Shown here piece after piece: positions 8,213 through 17,237 of a stretch of 64,000 bases of DNA; the first letter of the stretch is position 1, and each line of letters opens with the position of its first letter. Made by a program: the position numbers and the translations under genes. The notes below the pieces were generated by a model. It saw only the letters and a program-made list of their open reading frames with translations. It made no database searches and had not been told where the DNA came from. Location of the stretch: positions 1-64,000 of the forward strand of contig CANNFR010000007.1 of assembly GCA_947503935.1 (NCBI GenBank), read 5' to 3'. The DNA is from an uncultured Paracoccaceae bacterium (GTDB lineage Bacteria > Pseudomonadota > Alphaproteobacteria > Rhodobacterales > Rhodobacteraceae).

Positions 8213-9172
8213 ATGTCATTTCGTCTTCAGCCCGCCGCCCCGGCCCGCCCGAACCGTTGTCAGCTGTTTGGCCCCGGCTCGCGCGTGGCCTTGTTTGAGA
8301 AGATGGCAGCCTCAGCGGCGGATGTCATCAACCTCGATCTGGAGGATTCGGTGGCGCCCGACGACAAGGCCGAGGCGCGCAAGAACATCGTGCAGGCCAT
8401 CGGCGATGTTGATTGGGGCGACAAGACCCTCAGCGTGCGGATCAATGGGCTCGACACGCCCTATTGGTACCGCGATGTGGTGGACCTGCTGGAACAGGCA
8501 GGCGAGCGGTTGGATCAGATCATGATCCCCAAAGTAGGCAATGCGGCTGATATCTATGCCGTCGATGCGTTGGTCACCGCGATTGAGGCGGCCAAGGGGC
8601 GCACCAAGCGGATCAGATTTGAGGTGATCATCGAAAGTGCGGCCGGCATCGCCCATGTTGAAGAGATCGCCGCCGCCTCACCCCGCATGCAGGCGATGAG
8701 CCTAGGGGCGGCGGATTTTGCGGCCAGCATGGGGATGCAGACCACCGGCATCGGCGGCACACAGGAGAATTACTACATGACGCGCGATGGCCAATCCTAT
8801 TGGGGCGATCCGTGGCATTGGGCGACAGCCGCCATCGTGGCCGCCTGCCGGACCCACGGGGTTCTGCCGGTCGACGGCCCGTTTGGCGATTTCTCGGACG
8901 ATGACGGTTTTCGGGCCCAGGCGCGGCGCGCCGCGACGCTGGGCATGGTGGGCAAATGGGCGATCCACCCCAAGCAGATCGCCCTGGCCAATGAGGTCTT
9001 CACGCCGTCCGAGGCCGCCATCGCCGAGGCGCGCGAAATCCTGGCCGCGATGGAGCAGGCCAAGGCCGACGGTCAGGGCGCCACCGTCTACAAGGGCCGC
9101 CTGGTGGATATCGCCAGTATCAAGCAGGCGGAAGTGATCGTGAAACAGGCCGAACTGATCGCGGGCCGCTGA
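8213..9172 (+). CDS. mcl1: L-malyl-CoA / beta-methylmalyl-CoA lyase
   Basis: 319 residues, the size of Rhodobacter Mcl1 (CitE/HpcH superfamily TIM barrel). It cleaves beta-methylmalyl-CoA to glyoxylate and propionyl-CoA and L-malyl-CoA to acetyl-CoA and glyoxylate, the late steps of the ethylmalonyl-CoA pathway for acetate assimilation. Visible motifs: QLFGPGSR near the N-terminus, the Mg-binding NLDLEDSV, FEVIIES (second acidic ligand), LGAADFAASMG, and GKWAIHPKQI near the C-terminus. It is monocistronic here: the facing DUF1801 gene ends immediately after its stop. The upstream 200 bases are AT-richer and probably hold the promoter. Confidence 0.93.
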   Translation: MSFRLQPAAPARPNRCQLFGPGSRVALFEKMAASAADVINLDLEDSVAPDDKAEARKNIVQAIGDVDWGDKTLSVRINGLDTPYWYRDVVDLLEQAGERLDQIMIPKVGNAADIYAVDALVTAIEAAKGRTKRIRFEVIIESAAGIAHVEEIAAASPRMQAMSLGAADFAASMGMQTTGIGGTQENYYMTRDGQSYWGDPWHWATAAIVAACRTHGVLPVDGPFGDFSDDDGFRAQARRAATLGMVGKWAIHPKQIALANEVFTPSEAAIAEAREILAAMEQAKADGQGATVYKGRLVDIASIKQAEVIVKQAELIAGR

Positions 9173-9571
9173 TCAGCGCAGGTGGTAGGTCAGCGCCTTG
9201 CGGATAAGGGCCGAGAGAAGCGCGGGCTGGATATCATCCGTTGTGTCAAACAGCACCGCGCGCTTGCCCTGATAGCGGAACGCGTCGCCGGCCATGTCGC
9301 GAAAATCGGCGATCAGCGTGGTCTGGCAATGCACGTAAAGTGCGAAACCACCTTCTTTGCGGGCGCCCAGGCGGATCGTTGAACCCGACTTGGTGTCCGG
9401 CGTCAGATAGGATGGCTGGCCCCAGCGCAACGCCTCTTCCACCCGGCCGACCTGCGGCAGGTCGCGGGCCTGATCAAAGATCAGGCCACGCAAAGCCAGC
9501 ATGCCGTCGCGGGCACCGGGCGGTGCGGCCGCAAAGGCGGCCTGCACCTGGGGGCTCATCTTGCGGCTCAC
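9173..9571 (-). CDS. DUF1801 domain protein
   Basis: 132 residues matching the small cytoplasmic DUF1801 (YdhG/YjhX-like) fold: LRWGQPSYL in the middle and an ALYVHCQTTLI strand. Function not established for the family. Its ATG overlaps the stop of the AraC/GyrI gene (9568-9571), so the two are translated together and probably respond to the same ligand. Its stop codon abuts the mcl1 stop codon on the other strand. Confidence 0.8.
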   Translation of the reverse strand: MSRKMSPQVQAAFAAAPPGARDGMLALRGLIFDQARDLPQVGRVEEALRWGQPSYLTPDTKSGSTIRLGARKEGGFALYVHCQTTLIADFRDMAGDAFRYQGKRAVLFDTTDDIQPALLSALIRKALTYHLR

Positions 9572-10404
9572 TGCAAAGGTAGGTGCAGCTCGGTCAGAAG
9601 GTCATCCGGTGCCGTGTCCATGGGCGAGTTCAGATAGACCTCGAAAGACGATGCATCGGCGGCCTCTTCACCGGATTGGGGCAGCCAAGTGCCGTAGAGG
9701 TGATCATAGGCCTGCGGCAGGCCGGAATAGGGGCCCTGATACCGCAGAACCGCGGCGCGGCCTTCCCTCAGCGTCACCTCTTCCAGACCCTCCGGCACCT
9801 CGACCTCCTCGGCCAAGATGAACCCTGCGTGGCTGCGCAGCTGGGCCGCTGGCACCTGGGACGGGTCGTCGTAGAACACCCCCGCCATGCCCTTGACCGA
9901 CGGCCAAAGATTGCGCGCCGCAATGGTGGCCGACAGCTTTTCGAACGCCTTGCTGACACCGCTATAGGGGCCGGTATGGTCGTAGGCCGCCAGGCGATGG
10001 GTGGATATCTGGCGAATTTCAATGTCGAACATGTGGGAAGATCCTTTCCGCTGGGGTGGATGCGGCGCGGTCAATGCGCCACGTTCGCGGAACGCCGTGG
10101 GCGAAAGCCCGTATTGCCCGGTAAAGGCCCGGGCAAAACTGCGGACATTTCTGTAGCCTGCCTCGGCCGCGATGGCCTGCAAGCCGCGATCCGTTTGTAC
10201 CAGGGCAAAAGCGGCGCGGTGCAGACAGATACGGCGCACCGCCTCTGACAGCGTCTCACCGGTGACCGCGCGGAACACGCGGTGCCAGTGAAAGCGGCTC
10301 ATCGCCGCGATGTCAGACAGGGTATCCAGGGATAGATCGGCGCCAGGGTTCTCGTGGATGTAGTCGAGAACCCTGAGCATCCTTTTCTCGTATCCTGCAC
10401 GCAT
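9568..10404 (-). CDS. AraC-type regulator fused to a GyrI-like ligand domain
   Basis: 278 residues in two parts. Residues 5-108 are the double helix-turn-helix of AraC/XylS regulators (FHWHRVFRAVTGE, and SFARAFTGQYGLSPTAFR in the second HTH). Residues 125-278 are a GyrI-like (SOUL/Rob C-terminal) small-molecule domain starting MFDIEIRQI. The order resembles E. coli Rob and SoxS-like activators of multidrug responses. It likely controls its own two-gene operon with DUF1801. No signal for the effector is visible. Confidence 0.9.
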   Translation of the reverse strand: MRAGYEKRMLRVLDYIHENPGADLSLDTLSDIAAMSRFHWHRVFRAVTGETLSEAVRRICLHRAAFALVQTDRGLQAIAAEAGYRNVRSFARAFTGQYGLSPTAFRERGALTAPHPPQRKGSSHMFDIEIRQISTHRLAAYDHTGPYSGVSKAFEKLSATIAARNLWPSVKGMAGVFYDDPSQVPAAQLRSHAGFILAEEVEVPEGLEEVTLREGRAAVLRYQGPYSGLPQAYDHLYGTWLPQSGEEAADASSFEVYLNSPMDTAPDDLLTELHLPLQ

Positions 10405-10493
10405 GTCCCGGCCTTCATATGTGACGTTCCGATTGTGTCATTGCCACGAACCGGTGTCACACATCTTGCTGACTTTGCGCGCGAAGGGGGGCG

Positions 10494-10937
10494 TCAGTAG
10501 TCGCGCAGCGACAGCAGGCCAAACTCGCAAAGCTGGCGGCAATCGCTGGCATCGCGGCCCGAATCGTCGGTCAGCAGGATCTCGGCCGCGCCCATGCCCT
10601 CAAAGCGCGGATCGTCGCAGGCGCCGTCATCGGAATAGTCCGAGCTGTCGTCGCCCCACTGGATCGATCCGCATTGCGTCGCGGCGCGCGCGTCCGTCAT
10701 GCTCCAAAGCTGCACGCGGCCCGCATCATAGGCTGCCTTGCAATCGCTGGCATCCTTGCCGACCGATTCCCAGTCGAGGTTGGCCACCATGCCGGGCCCG
10801 AAAAAGCGCCGGTCATCGCATTCGTTGTCATTGGGGTATTCGCCGCTATCGTCGCCGAAATTGACCTCCTGCGCGGCGGCGGGTGCCGCCAGAAGCGCCG
10901 CCGTGAACGCCGCAGCAAGAGCTTTCTTGATAATCAT
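10494..10937 (-). CDS. secreted protein with two Asp-rich/Cys repeats
   Basis: 147 residues. Signal peptide 1-23 (AAAQ end). The mature protein contains two copies of a unit of about 50 residues, at 28-77 and 95-144. Each has GDDS-x(2)-Y-x-[ND]-D-x(2)-CDD-x-RF-x-G, then a DASDC motif. C40/C66 and C107/C133 are both 26 residues apart. The clustered aspartates suggest calcium binding, with a disulfide per unit. Families with this motif are common in alphaproteobacterial extracellular proteins but uncharacterised. The ATG at 10937 has GAGGG nine bases upstream; a GTG at 10943 is too close to it. Confidence 0.75.
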   Translation of the reverse strand: MIIKKALAAAFTAALLAAPAAAQEVNFGDDSGEYPNDNECDDRRFFGPGMVANLDWESVGKDASDCKAAYDAGRVQLWSMTDARAATQCGSIQWGDDSSDYSDDGACDDPRFEGMGAAEILLTDDSGRDASDCRQLCEFGLLSLRDY

Positions 10938-11078
10938 CTTCACTGTCCCTCGGTTTTTGTTTGCGCCCCTACATGGCCCAGGTCACCGGTTTGGGTCAAC
11001 CGCAACGGGCCTGTCCCGAGTTGCAAATGTCCCGCCGCCACTTCATATAACGGGCAGGAAAACCGGAGCGTTTCGCCG

Positions 11079-12038
11079 ATGAATTACCTCGAATTTGAAA
11101 AACCCCTGGCCGAGATCGAAGGCAAGGCCGAGGAGTTGCGCGCCCTGGCCCGGCAGAACGAGGGTATGGACGTCGAGAGAGAGGCCGCCGCCCTCGACAA
11201 GAAAGCGTCCGATATGCTGGTGACGCTCTACAAAGGGCTGACGCCGTGGCAGAAATGCCAGGTTGCGCGGCATCCCGACAGGCCGCATTGCAAAGATTAC
11301 ATCGAAGCGCTGTTCACCGAATACACGCCCCTGGCAGGCGATCGGAACTTTGCCGACGACCATGCCATCATGGGTGGGCTGGCGCGGTTCGACGACAGAC
11401 CGGTGATGGTGATCGGTCAGGAAAAGGGCAATGACACCAAAACCCGGATCGAGCGGAATTTCGGCATGGCCCGGCCCGAAGGCTACCGCAAGGCGATCCG
11501 CCTGATGGACCTGGCCGATCGGTTCGACGTGCCGGTGATCACGCTGATCGACACGCCCGGTGCCTATCCCGGCAAGGGCGCCGAGGAACGCGGCCAGGCC
11601 GAGGCCATTGCCCGGTCGACCGAGAAATGCCTGCAGATCGGCGTGCCGCTGGTCTCGGTCGTGATCGGCGAGGGGGGGTCTGGTGGAGCGGTGGCCTTCG
11701 CGACAGCCAACCGCATCGCGATGCTGGAACATTCGGTCTATTCGGTGATCAGCCCCGAAGGCTGCGCCTCGATCCTCTGGAAGGATGCCGAGAAGATGCG
11801 CGAGGCCGCCGAGGCTTTGCGCCTGACGGCGGATGACCTCAAGAAGCTTGGCGTCATCGACCGGATCATCCCCGAGCCTGTGGGCGGCGCGCAACGCGGT
11901 CGGGAGGAGACGATCGCGGCGGTCAAATCGGCCGTGGATGGGATGCTGAAACAGCTGTCGGGCAAGGACCGCGCCGCGCTTATCAAGGACCGGCGCGCCA
12001 AATTTCTGGGCATGGGTGCCAAGGGTCTGGCGGCGTAG
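11079..12038 (+). CDS. accA: acetyl-CoA carboxylase carboxyltransferase, alpha subunit
   Basis: 319 residues, the standard length for AccA. With AccD it transfers CO2 from carboxybiotin to acetyl-CoA, making malonyl-CoA for fatty-acid synthesis in the cytoplasm. Diagnostic segments: [14 protein letters not shown] near residue 55, [22 protein letters not shown], and the oxyanion GEGGSGGA. The start [10 protein letters not shown] is canonical for the family; in-frame codons further upstream are ignored. A small secreted-protein gene begins one base after its stop and is likely cotranscribed. Confidence 0.96.
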   Translation: MNYLEFEKPLAEIEGKAEELRALARQNEGMDVEREAAALDKKASDMLVTLYKGLTPWQKCQVARHPDRPHCKDYIEALFTEYTPLAGDRNFADDHAIMGGLARFDDRPVMVIGQEKGNDTKTRIERNFGMARPEGYRKAIRLMDLADRFDVPVITLIDTPGAYPGKGAEERGQAEAIARSTEKCLQIGVPLVSVVIGEGGSGGAVAFATANRIAMLEHSVYSVISPEGCASILWKDAEKMREAAEALRLTADDLKKLGVIDRIIPEPVGGAQRGREETIAAVKSAVDGMLKQLSGKDRAALIKDRRAKFLGMGAKGLAA

Positions 12039-12039
12039 A

Positions 12040-12540
12040 GTGCGGCTTCTGGGCGCCATCCTTCTGACCCTTGGCGCGGCGCCCGCCTTTGCCGACGCCA
12101 CGCTTTACGACCGGGTCGTCACCTTCAGCACGCTGACCTACGACAACATCGAAACGCCGCTTTACGTGGGGCGCGGGCGCACCGTGCGGGTCACCGATGC
12201 GGTCGAGTTCGGGCTTGAGCAGGAGGGGGTGCAAAACGGCCTCGACGTGGTGCCGGTGATTGTGAATATCGGCGAGACACGGGTCGAGCTTGATTATTCC
12301 AATACGCCGCCCGGCACCTTCGCCGAGGCCGTCTTCAACGGCTATGTCCTGCGGTTTGAAACCGATTGCGTGCTGTTCGAGGGCGCCGAGGTGGATCAGG
12401 CGGCCACCAACCTGCCCTTGGCCGAGGATGCGATTACCTATGGCTACGGCACGTTGAACATCAATGTCGCAGCGTTGAGTTTCAACACGTCCAGCCGCTT
12501 GGCCGTCGATCTGGACGTGGCCGACTGCCCCCTGTCGTAG
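12040..12540 (+). CDS. secreted protein of unknown function
   Basis: 166 residues from a GTG start, one base after the accA stop. A signal peptide (RLLGAILLTLGAAPAFA) is followed by a beta-rich mature domain with two cysteines (in ETDCVLF and VADCPLS) that could form one disulfide. No family recognised. An in-frame ATG at 12016 inside accA would add eight arginine-rich residues and is less likely. It faces the PPOX gene with only four bases between stop codons. Confidence 0.65.
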   Translation: MRLLGAILLTLGAAPAFADATLYDRVVTFSTLTYDNIETPLYVGRGRTVRVTDAVEFGLEQEGVQNGLDVVPVIVNIGETRVELDYSNTPPGTFAEAVFNGYVLRFETDCVLFEGAEVDQAATNLPLAEDAITYGYGTLNINVAALSFNTSSRLAVDLDVADCPLS

Positions 12541-12544
12541 GCGT

Positions 12545-13147
12545 CTACCACATCGTCTTGGCGGCGCGTTCCGGCCAGGCGGCATCGTAATCGGGCCCGC
12601 CTGTCTCGCCCGCGCTGACCTCGGCCAGGATCTGACCGACACTTGGCAGATCGGGCACCGCCTCGCCCGCCCAAAGGCGCGACCGGATCAGCGCGCGGGC
12701 GCATTGGGTGTAGACCTCGGCGATGGTGATCAGGATCACGGTGCGGGGCACCTTGCCATCCCGCGCGAACCGGGCGCGTAACCCCTCATCCGCCGTCACG
12801 GCCCCCATGCCATTCACCCGCACCACGTTATTCGACCCGGCCACCATGAACATCAGCGACACCCGCCCGTCGCGAACGATGTTGCGCAGGCTGTCGATCC
12901 GGTCATTGCCGCGCCAATCGGGCAGGGCCAGCGTCTGCGGATCAAGCTCTGTCACAACCGGGCCGTCATCGCCGCGCGGTGAGCCATCGGTGCCCTCAGG
13001 GCCCACCGTCGTCAGCACGCAAAACCGTGAGGTCATGATCCATTGGCGATAGAGCGGCGTCAGCCGGGTCGCCACCTTGCGGAGCGAGGCTTCGCCCGGT
13101 GTGCCGTAATGCGCCTCAAGCGCGTCAATCGTCTCGATCAGTTCCAT
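12545..13147 (-). CDS. FMN-dependent PPOX-type flavoprotein (pyridoxamine-phosphate-oxidase-like)
   Basis: 200 residues with the split-barrel FMN fold: SRFCVLTTVGPEGTDGSPRGDDG early, LPDWRGNDRIDSLRNI in the middle, and a C-terminal helical part with CARALIRSRLW. This pattern fits the MSMEG_1061-type subfamily of uncharacterised flavoproteins, not true PdxH. The ATG at 13147 is preferred over an upstream TTG. It overlaps the end of the acyltransferase gene by 23 bases and is the last gene of the ftsE-ftsX-acyltransferase run. Confidence 0.82.
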   Translation of the reverse strand: MELIETIDALEAHYGTPGEASLRKVATRLTPLYRQWIMTSRFCVLTTVGPEGTDGSPRGDDGPVVTELDPQTLALPDWRGNDRIDSLRNIVRDGRVSLMFMVAGSNNVVRVNGMGAVTADEGLRARFARDGKVPRTVILITIAEVYTQCARALIRSRLWAGEAVPDLPSVGQILAEVSAGETGGPDYDAAWPERAAKTMW

Positions 13148-13874
13148 CCGGATCAAACCCCGCTTCGCGCATTAATGCATCCGATCGCGTCTCAACCGCC
13201 TCTTCCAGCGTTTGCATGAACGTCTCGCGATCCAGCCCCGGTGGGATCGGATCCAGAAACTCCACCACCGCCACGCCGGGTTTGCGATAGATGCCCCGCT
13301 TGGGCCAGAGTACGCCGACATTGGTGGCGACGGGCACGCAGGTCTGGCCTAGCTGTTCATAAAGCACGCCGGTGCCGACCTTGTAGGGCATCCTGACCCC
13401 CGGTGCCACGCGGGTGCCTTGCGAATAGATGATCAGCTGACCAGGCTCGGCACGGCCGGCATCGACATCCTTGACCATCTTCTCGATTGCCGCTCCCCGC
13501 TTGCCGCGATCGACCGCCACGCAATCAAGCAGGCGCGCATATTGGCCGATCACCGGCATCCAGAGGATCTGGCGCTTCATGATGAACTTGGCCGTGGGCA
13601 GGGCGGTGAAGATCATCATGATATCGAGGAAGGATTGATGCTTGGCCGGGATCAGCGCCTCGCCCTCGGGCGGGGTGCCGCGCACTTCAGTGCGCAGGCC
13701 CACCATCCAGCGCGCGGTCCAGAACACCCAGCGGCTGTAGGACTTGCAGGCCAACCTTGCCCCCCGCTTGCTGAACAATGCCCAGGGGGCGAAGGCCAGG
13801 CCAATGACCGGCATCATCACATACATCTGGATCACGAACAGAAGTGACCGACACCATTGCACCGCATACATCAT
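13125..13874 (-). CDS. plsC: 1-acyl-sn-glycerol-3-phosphate acyltransferase (PlsC family)
   Basis: 249 residues. N-terminal membrane segment (about 8-30), then the acyltransferase block I KHQSFLD (His and Asp of HX4D), block III YSQGTR in place of FPEGTR, and block IV near VATNVGVLWP. The enzyme acylates lysophosphatidate at the inner membrane to give phosphatidate. The ATG at 13874 overlaps the ftsX stop (ATGA), so it is coupled to the division genes. Several PlsC paralogues are usual in this order, so its exact acyl preference is open. Confidence 0.88.
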   Translation of the reverse strand: MMYAVQWCRSLLFVIQMYVMMPVIGLAFAPWALFSKRGARLACKSYSRWVFWTARWMVGLRTEVRGTPPEGEALIPAKHQSFLDIMMIFTALPTAKFIMKRQILWMPVIGQYARLLDCVAVDRGKRGAAIEKMVKDVDAGRAEPGQLIIYSQGTRVAPGVRMPYKVGTGVLYEQLGQTCVPVATNVGVLWPKRGIYRKPGVAVVEFLDPIPPGLDRETFMQTLEEAVETRSDALMREAGFDPDGTDRDD

Positions 13875-14779
13875 CAACTGAGGTCCTTTAGGGTTCGCAA
13901 GGCGGCGAACCGTGTGGCGGCAAAGGCCACGAGGCCCGCCAGGGGCGGCAGGACCAGCGGCCAAAGCCAGCCGGCCCCCCGAAAGCCGAGGCCGGTCAGA
14001 AACCCGCCCGCATCGTCCATGCCTGGCAGAAGGGCCACCGCCCCCATGCCCAGCAGCACACCACCCGCGGCCCCAATCATCGCGCGCCGGGTAAAGCGGC
14101 GCACGAAGGCCCGCGCGATGAAGACATCCCGCGCCCCGATCAAGCGCAGAACCTCGATGACGCGACGATTGGCCGAGAGAGAGGCCTGGGCCGCCAGCGC
14201 GATCATCGCCGCCGTCGTGGCCCCGATCAGGGCGATGGAAAACAACCCCAAGAGCCGCAACCGATCCGCCGCCTGCACCAACGGGCGCCGCCAGCGGGTA
14301 TGGTCATCCAGCACCGCGCCCGGCACTTCGGCGGCCAATCTCAGGCGCAGGCCTTCGGCATCGAACCCCTCGGCGGTTTCCACCACCTCGATCAGTTCGG
14401 GCACCGGCAAGGTCTCAAGCGGCAGGTCGGGCCCGAACCAGGGCGCCAGAAGCGCGCGCCGCTCCTCATCGGTCTGGCGCCGGGCCGAGACGACACCGGT
14501 GGTTTGCGCCAAGACTTCTAACGTTCGGGCCACCTGCGCCTCGATCTGCTCGGGCGCGGCCGAGATGCGGACGGTGGCGGTGCGCGCCAGCGCGTCTTCC
14601 CAGCGGTCGGCCAACCGGCCCGCCGACAGAGACAGGGCCAGCGCAAAGACCGCCAGAAAAGCCATTGCGGCGGATGTGAACAGGGTCAGCCGCGCGGTAA
14701 AGCCCGTGGGCGGTACGATCCGGTCACCGCCATCGCCGAGACCGTCCAGCATGTCTGTCAGGCGGGTCAGCACGCTCAT
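13874..14779 (-). CDS. ftsX: cell division protein FtsX-like permease
   Basis: 301 residues with the FtsX layout: cytoplasmic N-terminus, one membrane helix (about 29-52), a periplasmic domain of roughly 115 residues, then three more helices near 173-195, 228-250 and 264-286, with ANRRVIEVLRLIGARDVFIARAF as the conserved loop after helix two. With FtsE it links septal peptidoglycan hydrolase activation to the divisome. It overlaps ftsE by four bases and plsC by three. Confidence 0.9.
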   Translation of the reverse strand: MSVLTRLTDMLDGLGDGGDRIVPPTGFTARLTLFTSAAMAFLAVFALALSLSAGRLADRWEDALARTATVRISAAPEQIEAQVARTLEVLAQTTGVVSARRQTDEERRALLAPWFGPDLPLETLPVPELIEVVETAEGFDAEGLRLRLAAEVPGAVLDDHTRWRRPLVQAADRLRLLGLFSIALIGATTAAMIALAAQASLSANRRVIEVLRLIGARDVFIARAFVRRFTRRAMIGAAGGVLLGMGAVALLPGMDDAGGFLTGLGFRGAGWLWPLVLPPLAGLVAFAATRFAALRTLKDLS

Positions 14780-15453
14780 AAATCGGCCCCGGCCAGTTCC
14801 AGCGCACCGCCTTTCAGGCGGAGCGTCCGGGCCGCCACTTGCGCCTTGGCCGCGCGGATCAGGTTCAGATCATGGGTGGCCACGATTACCGCCTTGCCCA
14901 TGCGGTTCAGCTCGACCAGCAATTGCAGAAGCCGCTGCGACATCTCCCAATCGACATTGCCGGTGGGCTCATCAGCCAGGATCACATCCGGCGACATGAC
15001 CACGGCGCGCGCCAGGGCGGCGCGCTGACGTTCACCCCCCGACAGTTCGGGCGGATAGGCGCCGGCCTGATGGCCAAGGCCCACCCAGGCCAGAAGCTCA
15101 CCGATATTGCCAGCCTCAGCCGCCGCATCGGCACCGGCCACCACCAGCGGCAAGGCGATGTTTTCGGCCAGCGGCAGGTGATCGAGGAACTGGCAATCCT
15201 GATGCACCACGCCGATGCGCCGCCGCGCGCGGGCCACGTCATCACGGCTCATATCGGCGACATCACGCTCAAACACACGGGTCTGGCCAGTGGTGGGCAC
15301 CAGATGCATCGAGCAAAGCTTGAGGAGGGTCGTCTTGCCAGCGCCAGACGGGCCGGTCAGAAAATGAAAACTGCCCGGCGCCAGCGCCAGTGAAACCCCT
15401 GAAAGCAGGTCGCCCGCGCCATAATTATAGGCCACATTGTCAAGCTCGATCAC
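14776..15453 (-). CDS. ftsE: cell division ATP-binding protein FtsE
   Basis: 225 residues, a standard ABC ATPase: Walker A GPSGAGKTT, signature LSGGERQR, Walker B VILADEPTGNVD, H-loop VATHD. The first gene of the ftsE-ftsX-plsC-PPOX operon. It works as a dimer under FtsX at the septum. Residue pattern and partner gene exclude LolD-type alternatives. It diverges from the zinc-ribbon gene across a 163-base intergenic region. Confidence 0.93.
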   Translation of the reverse strand: MIELDNVAYNYGAGDLLSGVSLALAPGSFHFLTGPSGAGKTTLLKLCSMHLVPTTGQTRVFERDVADMSRDDVARARRRIGVVHQDCQFLDHLPLAENIALPLVVAGADAAAEAGNIGELLAWVGLGHQAGAYPPELSGGERQRAALARAVVMSPDVILADEPTGNVDWEMSQRLLQLLVELNRMGKAVIVATHDLNLIRAAKAQVAARTLRLKGGALELAGADL

Positions 15454-15616
15454 GAAAGGGCGCCTCCCCGGGGGTCGCGGGGCCGAGTGTTGCCCCAGCG
15501 ACGCGCCGGTTTCAACAACTTCGGGCGCAAAGACTTTGATTTCGGAATGTTAATGCTACAAGATGTGCGAAACGGCAGTATGAAATGACCTGCCGGCCGA
15601 GACGGCAGGGGCAGTT

Positions 15617-16972
15617 ATGGGACGACAGATGCGTTTAACTTGTCCAAATTGCGCGGCGCAGTACGAGGTGGATGCAAGTGTCATCCCTGAAGACGGGCGT
15701 GACGTACAATGTTCGACCTGTGGCCACACGTGGTGGCAAACCCGCGATGAGGGTGGTGAGGCGGCAGCGGATGCCCAGCCTGCCGATGACCCGGTAGCGG
15801 CGCCAGCCGAGGCCCCTGAAGATGCCGAGAGCGCTGTCCAAACCGATGAGAACGCCCCCGCCGCCCACACTGCTGCGGATGGGCCCGAGCAGGCCGATGA
15901 GCCTGCACAGAGTGCGGCGGTCGAAGCGGCTGACGAAGCGCCCATCACCGATGACGCGCCAAAGGCCGATGAGCCGGACACGATAGAAACGGCTGACACG
16001 CCTGAGGCCGCCGATACGCCCCAGGCGGCGGGGACACCTGATACCGAAGAGGCCGAAACGCAGGAGAAACCCGAGGCGTCGGGAGACGACCACAAGATTG
16101 AAGCGGCCGAGACCGAAGCCACCCATCCCGACGACACGGTCGAGACGCTCGACGATCAGGTTGCCGCTTCAGAAGACGATGACACCGCTGAAAAGGCCCC
16201 GACCGCGGAGGAGATCAGACGCAAAGAAGAGGCCCATGCCAGAGAGAGAGCGGCCTCTGACAGCCTTGTGGCTCAGATGTTGGGAACCTCCAAACCCGTC
16301 ACGGATGACGAGGGCAAGGACGACACCATTTCCCCTGAGAAAGACGCCGCCGCTGAAACCCGCAAGCCGATTGATCTGGACGCGGATGAGGATGACGACG
16401 AGGGGCCCCATACGCCGCCACCGGGTGCCAAGCCCCGTGCGCTTGACTCCGCGGTCTTGGATGTCCTGCGTCAGGAGGCCGAGCGCGAAGCGCAGTCCCG
16501 TGGTGAGGAAGAGCCCGCGAATGTGCCGGACGCCCCTGTGACCGCGTCGGACGATGCGGGCGTGCGGCAAAAGATGGCTCTTGTCAGTGCGCTTGACGAT
16601 GATGGAACCGAGGAAGAAGACGGGACGATCGTTGGCAGTGAGCGCGCGCGAAATACCCGCCTGCCCGACATCGAAGAGATCAATTCCACGCTTGACGGGC
16701 GTGGCGTCGCACAGGCCGAGGATGAGGATGGCGAAGTCGCCGCTCCGGCACGCCGCCGCCGCGGATTCCGGTTTGGGTTTTCGCTGATGATGCTGCTGAC
16801 GGTGGGCATCGTGCTGCTCTACACCTATGCAGATGCGATCGTGGCGTGGAGCCCGGGGCTTGCGGGTGCGATGGAAGCCTTCACCGAGACCGTCGACGAT
16901 GGCCGCTTGTGGCTGGATGCCCGGGTCTCGAACGCATCGGAAGCCATGCGCGAGATGAGCGAAGAACAGTAA
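15617..16972 (+). CDS. zinc-ribbon protein with long acidic linker and membrane anchor
   Basis: 451 residues. An N-terminal MJ0042-type zinc ribbon has four cysteines (C9, C12, C32, C35; LTCPNCAAQYEV). Residues about 45-375 are a low-complexity segment very rich in Asp, Glu, Ala, Pro and Thr, probably disordered. A single membrane helix lies near 388-406 after a basic stretch (ARRRRGFRF), and a short tail follows. Known only as a conserved protein in this order; its divergence from ftsE suggests an envelope or division role, which is inference. Start 15617 has AGGGG upstream; an ATG at 15629 is an equally common family start. Confidence 0.8.
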   Translation: MGRQMRLTCPNCAAQYEVDASVIPEDGRDVQCSTCGHTWWQTRDEGGEAAADAQPADDPVAAPAEAPEDAESAVQTDENAPAAHTAADGPEQADEPAQSAAVEAADEAPITDDAPKADEPDTIETADTPEAADTPQAAGTPDTEEAETQEKPEASGDDHKIEAAETEATHPDDTVETLDDQVAASEDDDTAEKAPTAEEIRRKEEAHARERAASDSLVAQMLGTSKPVTDDEGKDDTISPEKDAAAETRKPIDLDADEDDDEGPHTPPPGAKPRALDSAVLDVLRQEAEREAQSRGEEEPANVPDAPVTASDDAGVRQKMALVSALDDDGTEEEDGTIVGSERARNTRLPDIEEINSTLDGRGVAQAEDEDGEVAAPARRRRGFRFGFSLMMLLTVGIVLLYTYADAIVAWSPGLAGAMEAFTETVDDGRLWLDARVSNASEAMREMSEEQ

Positions 16973-17237
16973 GCCGCCAACGCGGAAGGTCACCGACCTT
17001 TGCTCCATTGCTGAAGATGTCGGCTTCAAATCAGCGCTCCAAGCGCTGGCCCGTCCGACCTGAACGTCAAGCATTTCGGACGCCGCTCTCGCAGGCCCTG
17101 CCAGTCAGATCGTCCACATCTGGTCCGCACGTTTTATGGCAGCGCGATAGGGCGTTCCCATTCGTTGCCCCTAATGCAGGATGGCGTTCGACACGCTCAT
17201 TGAGTGCGCAGCGCGTTTGGCTATCGGCAGCATCGTG

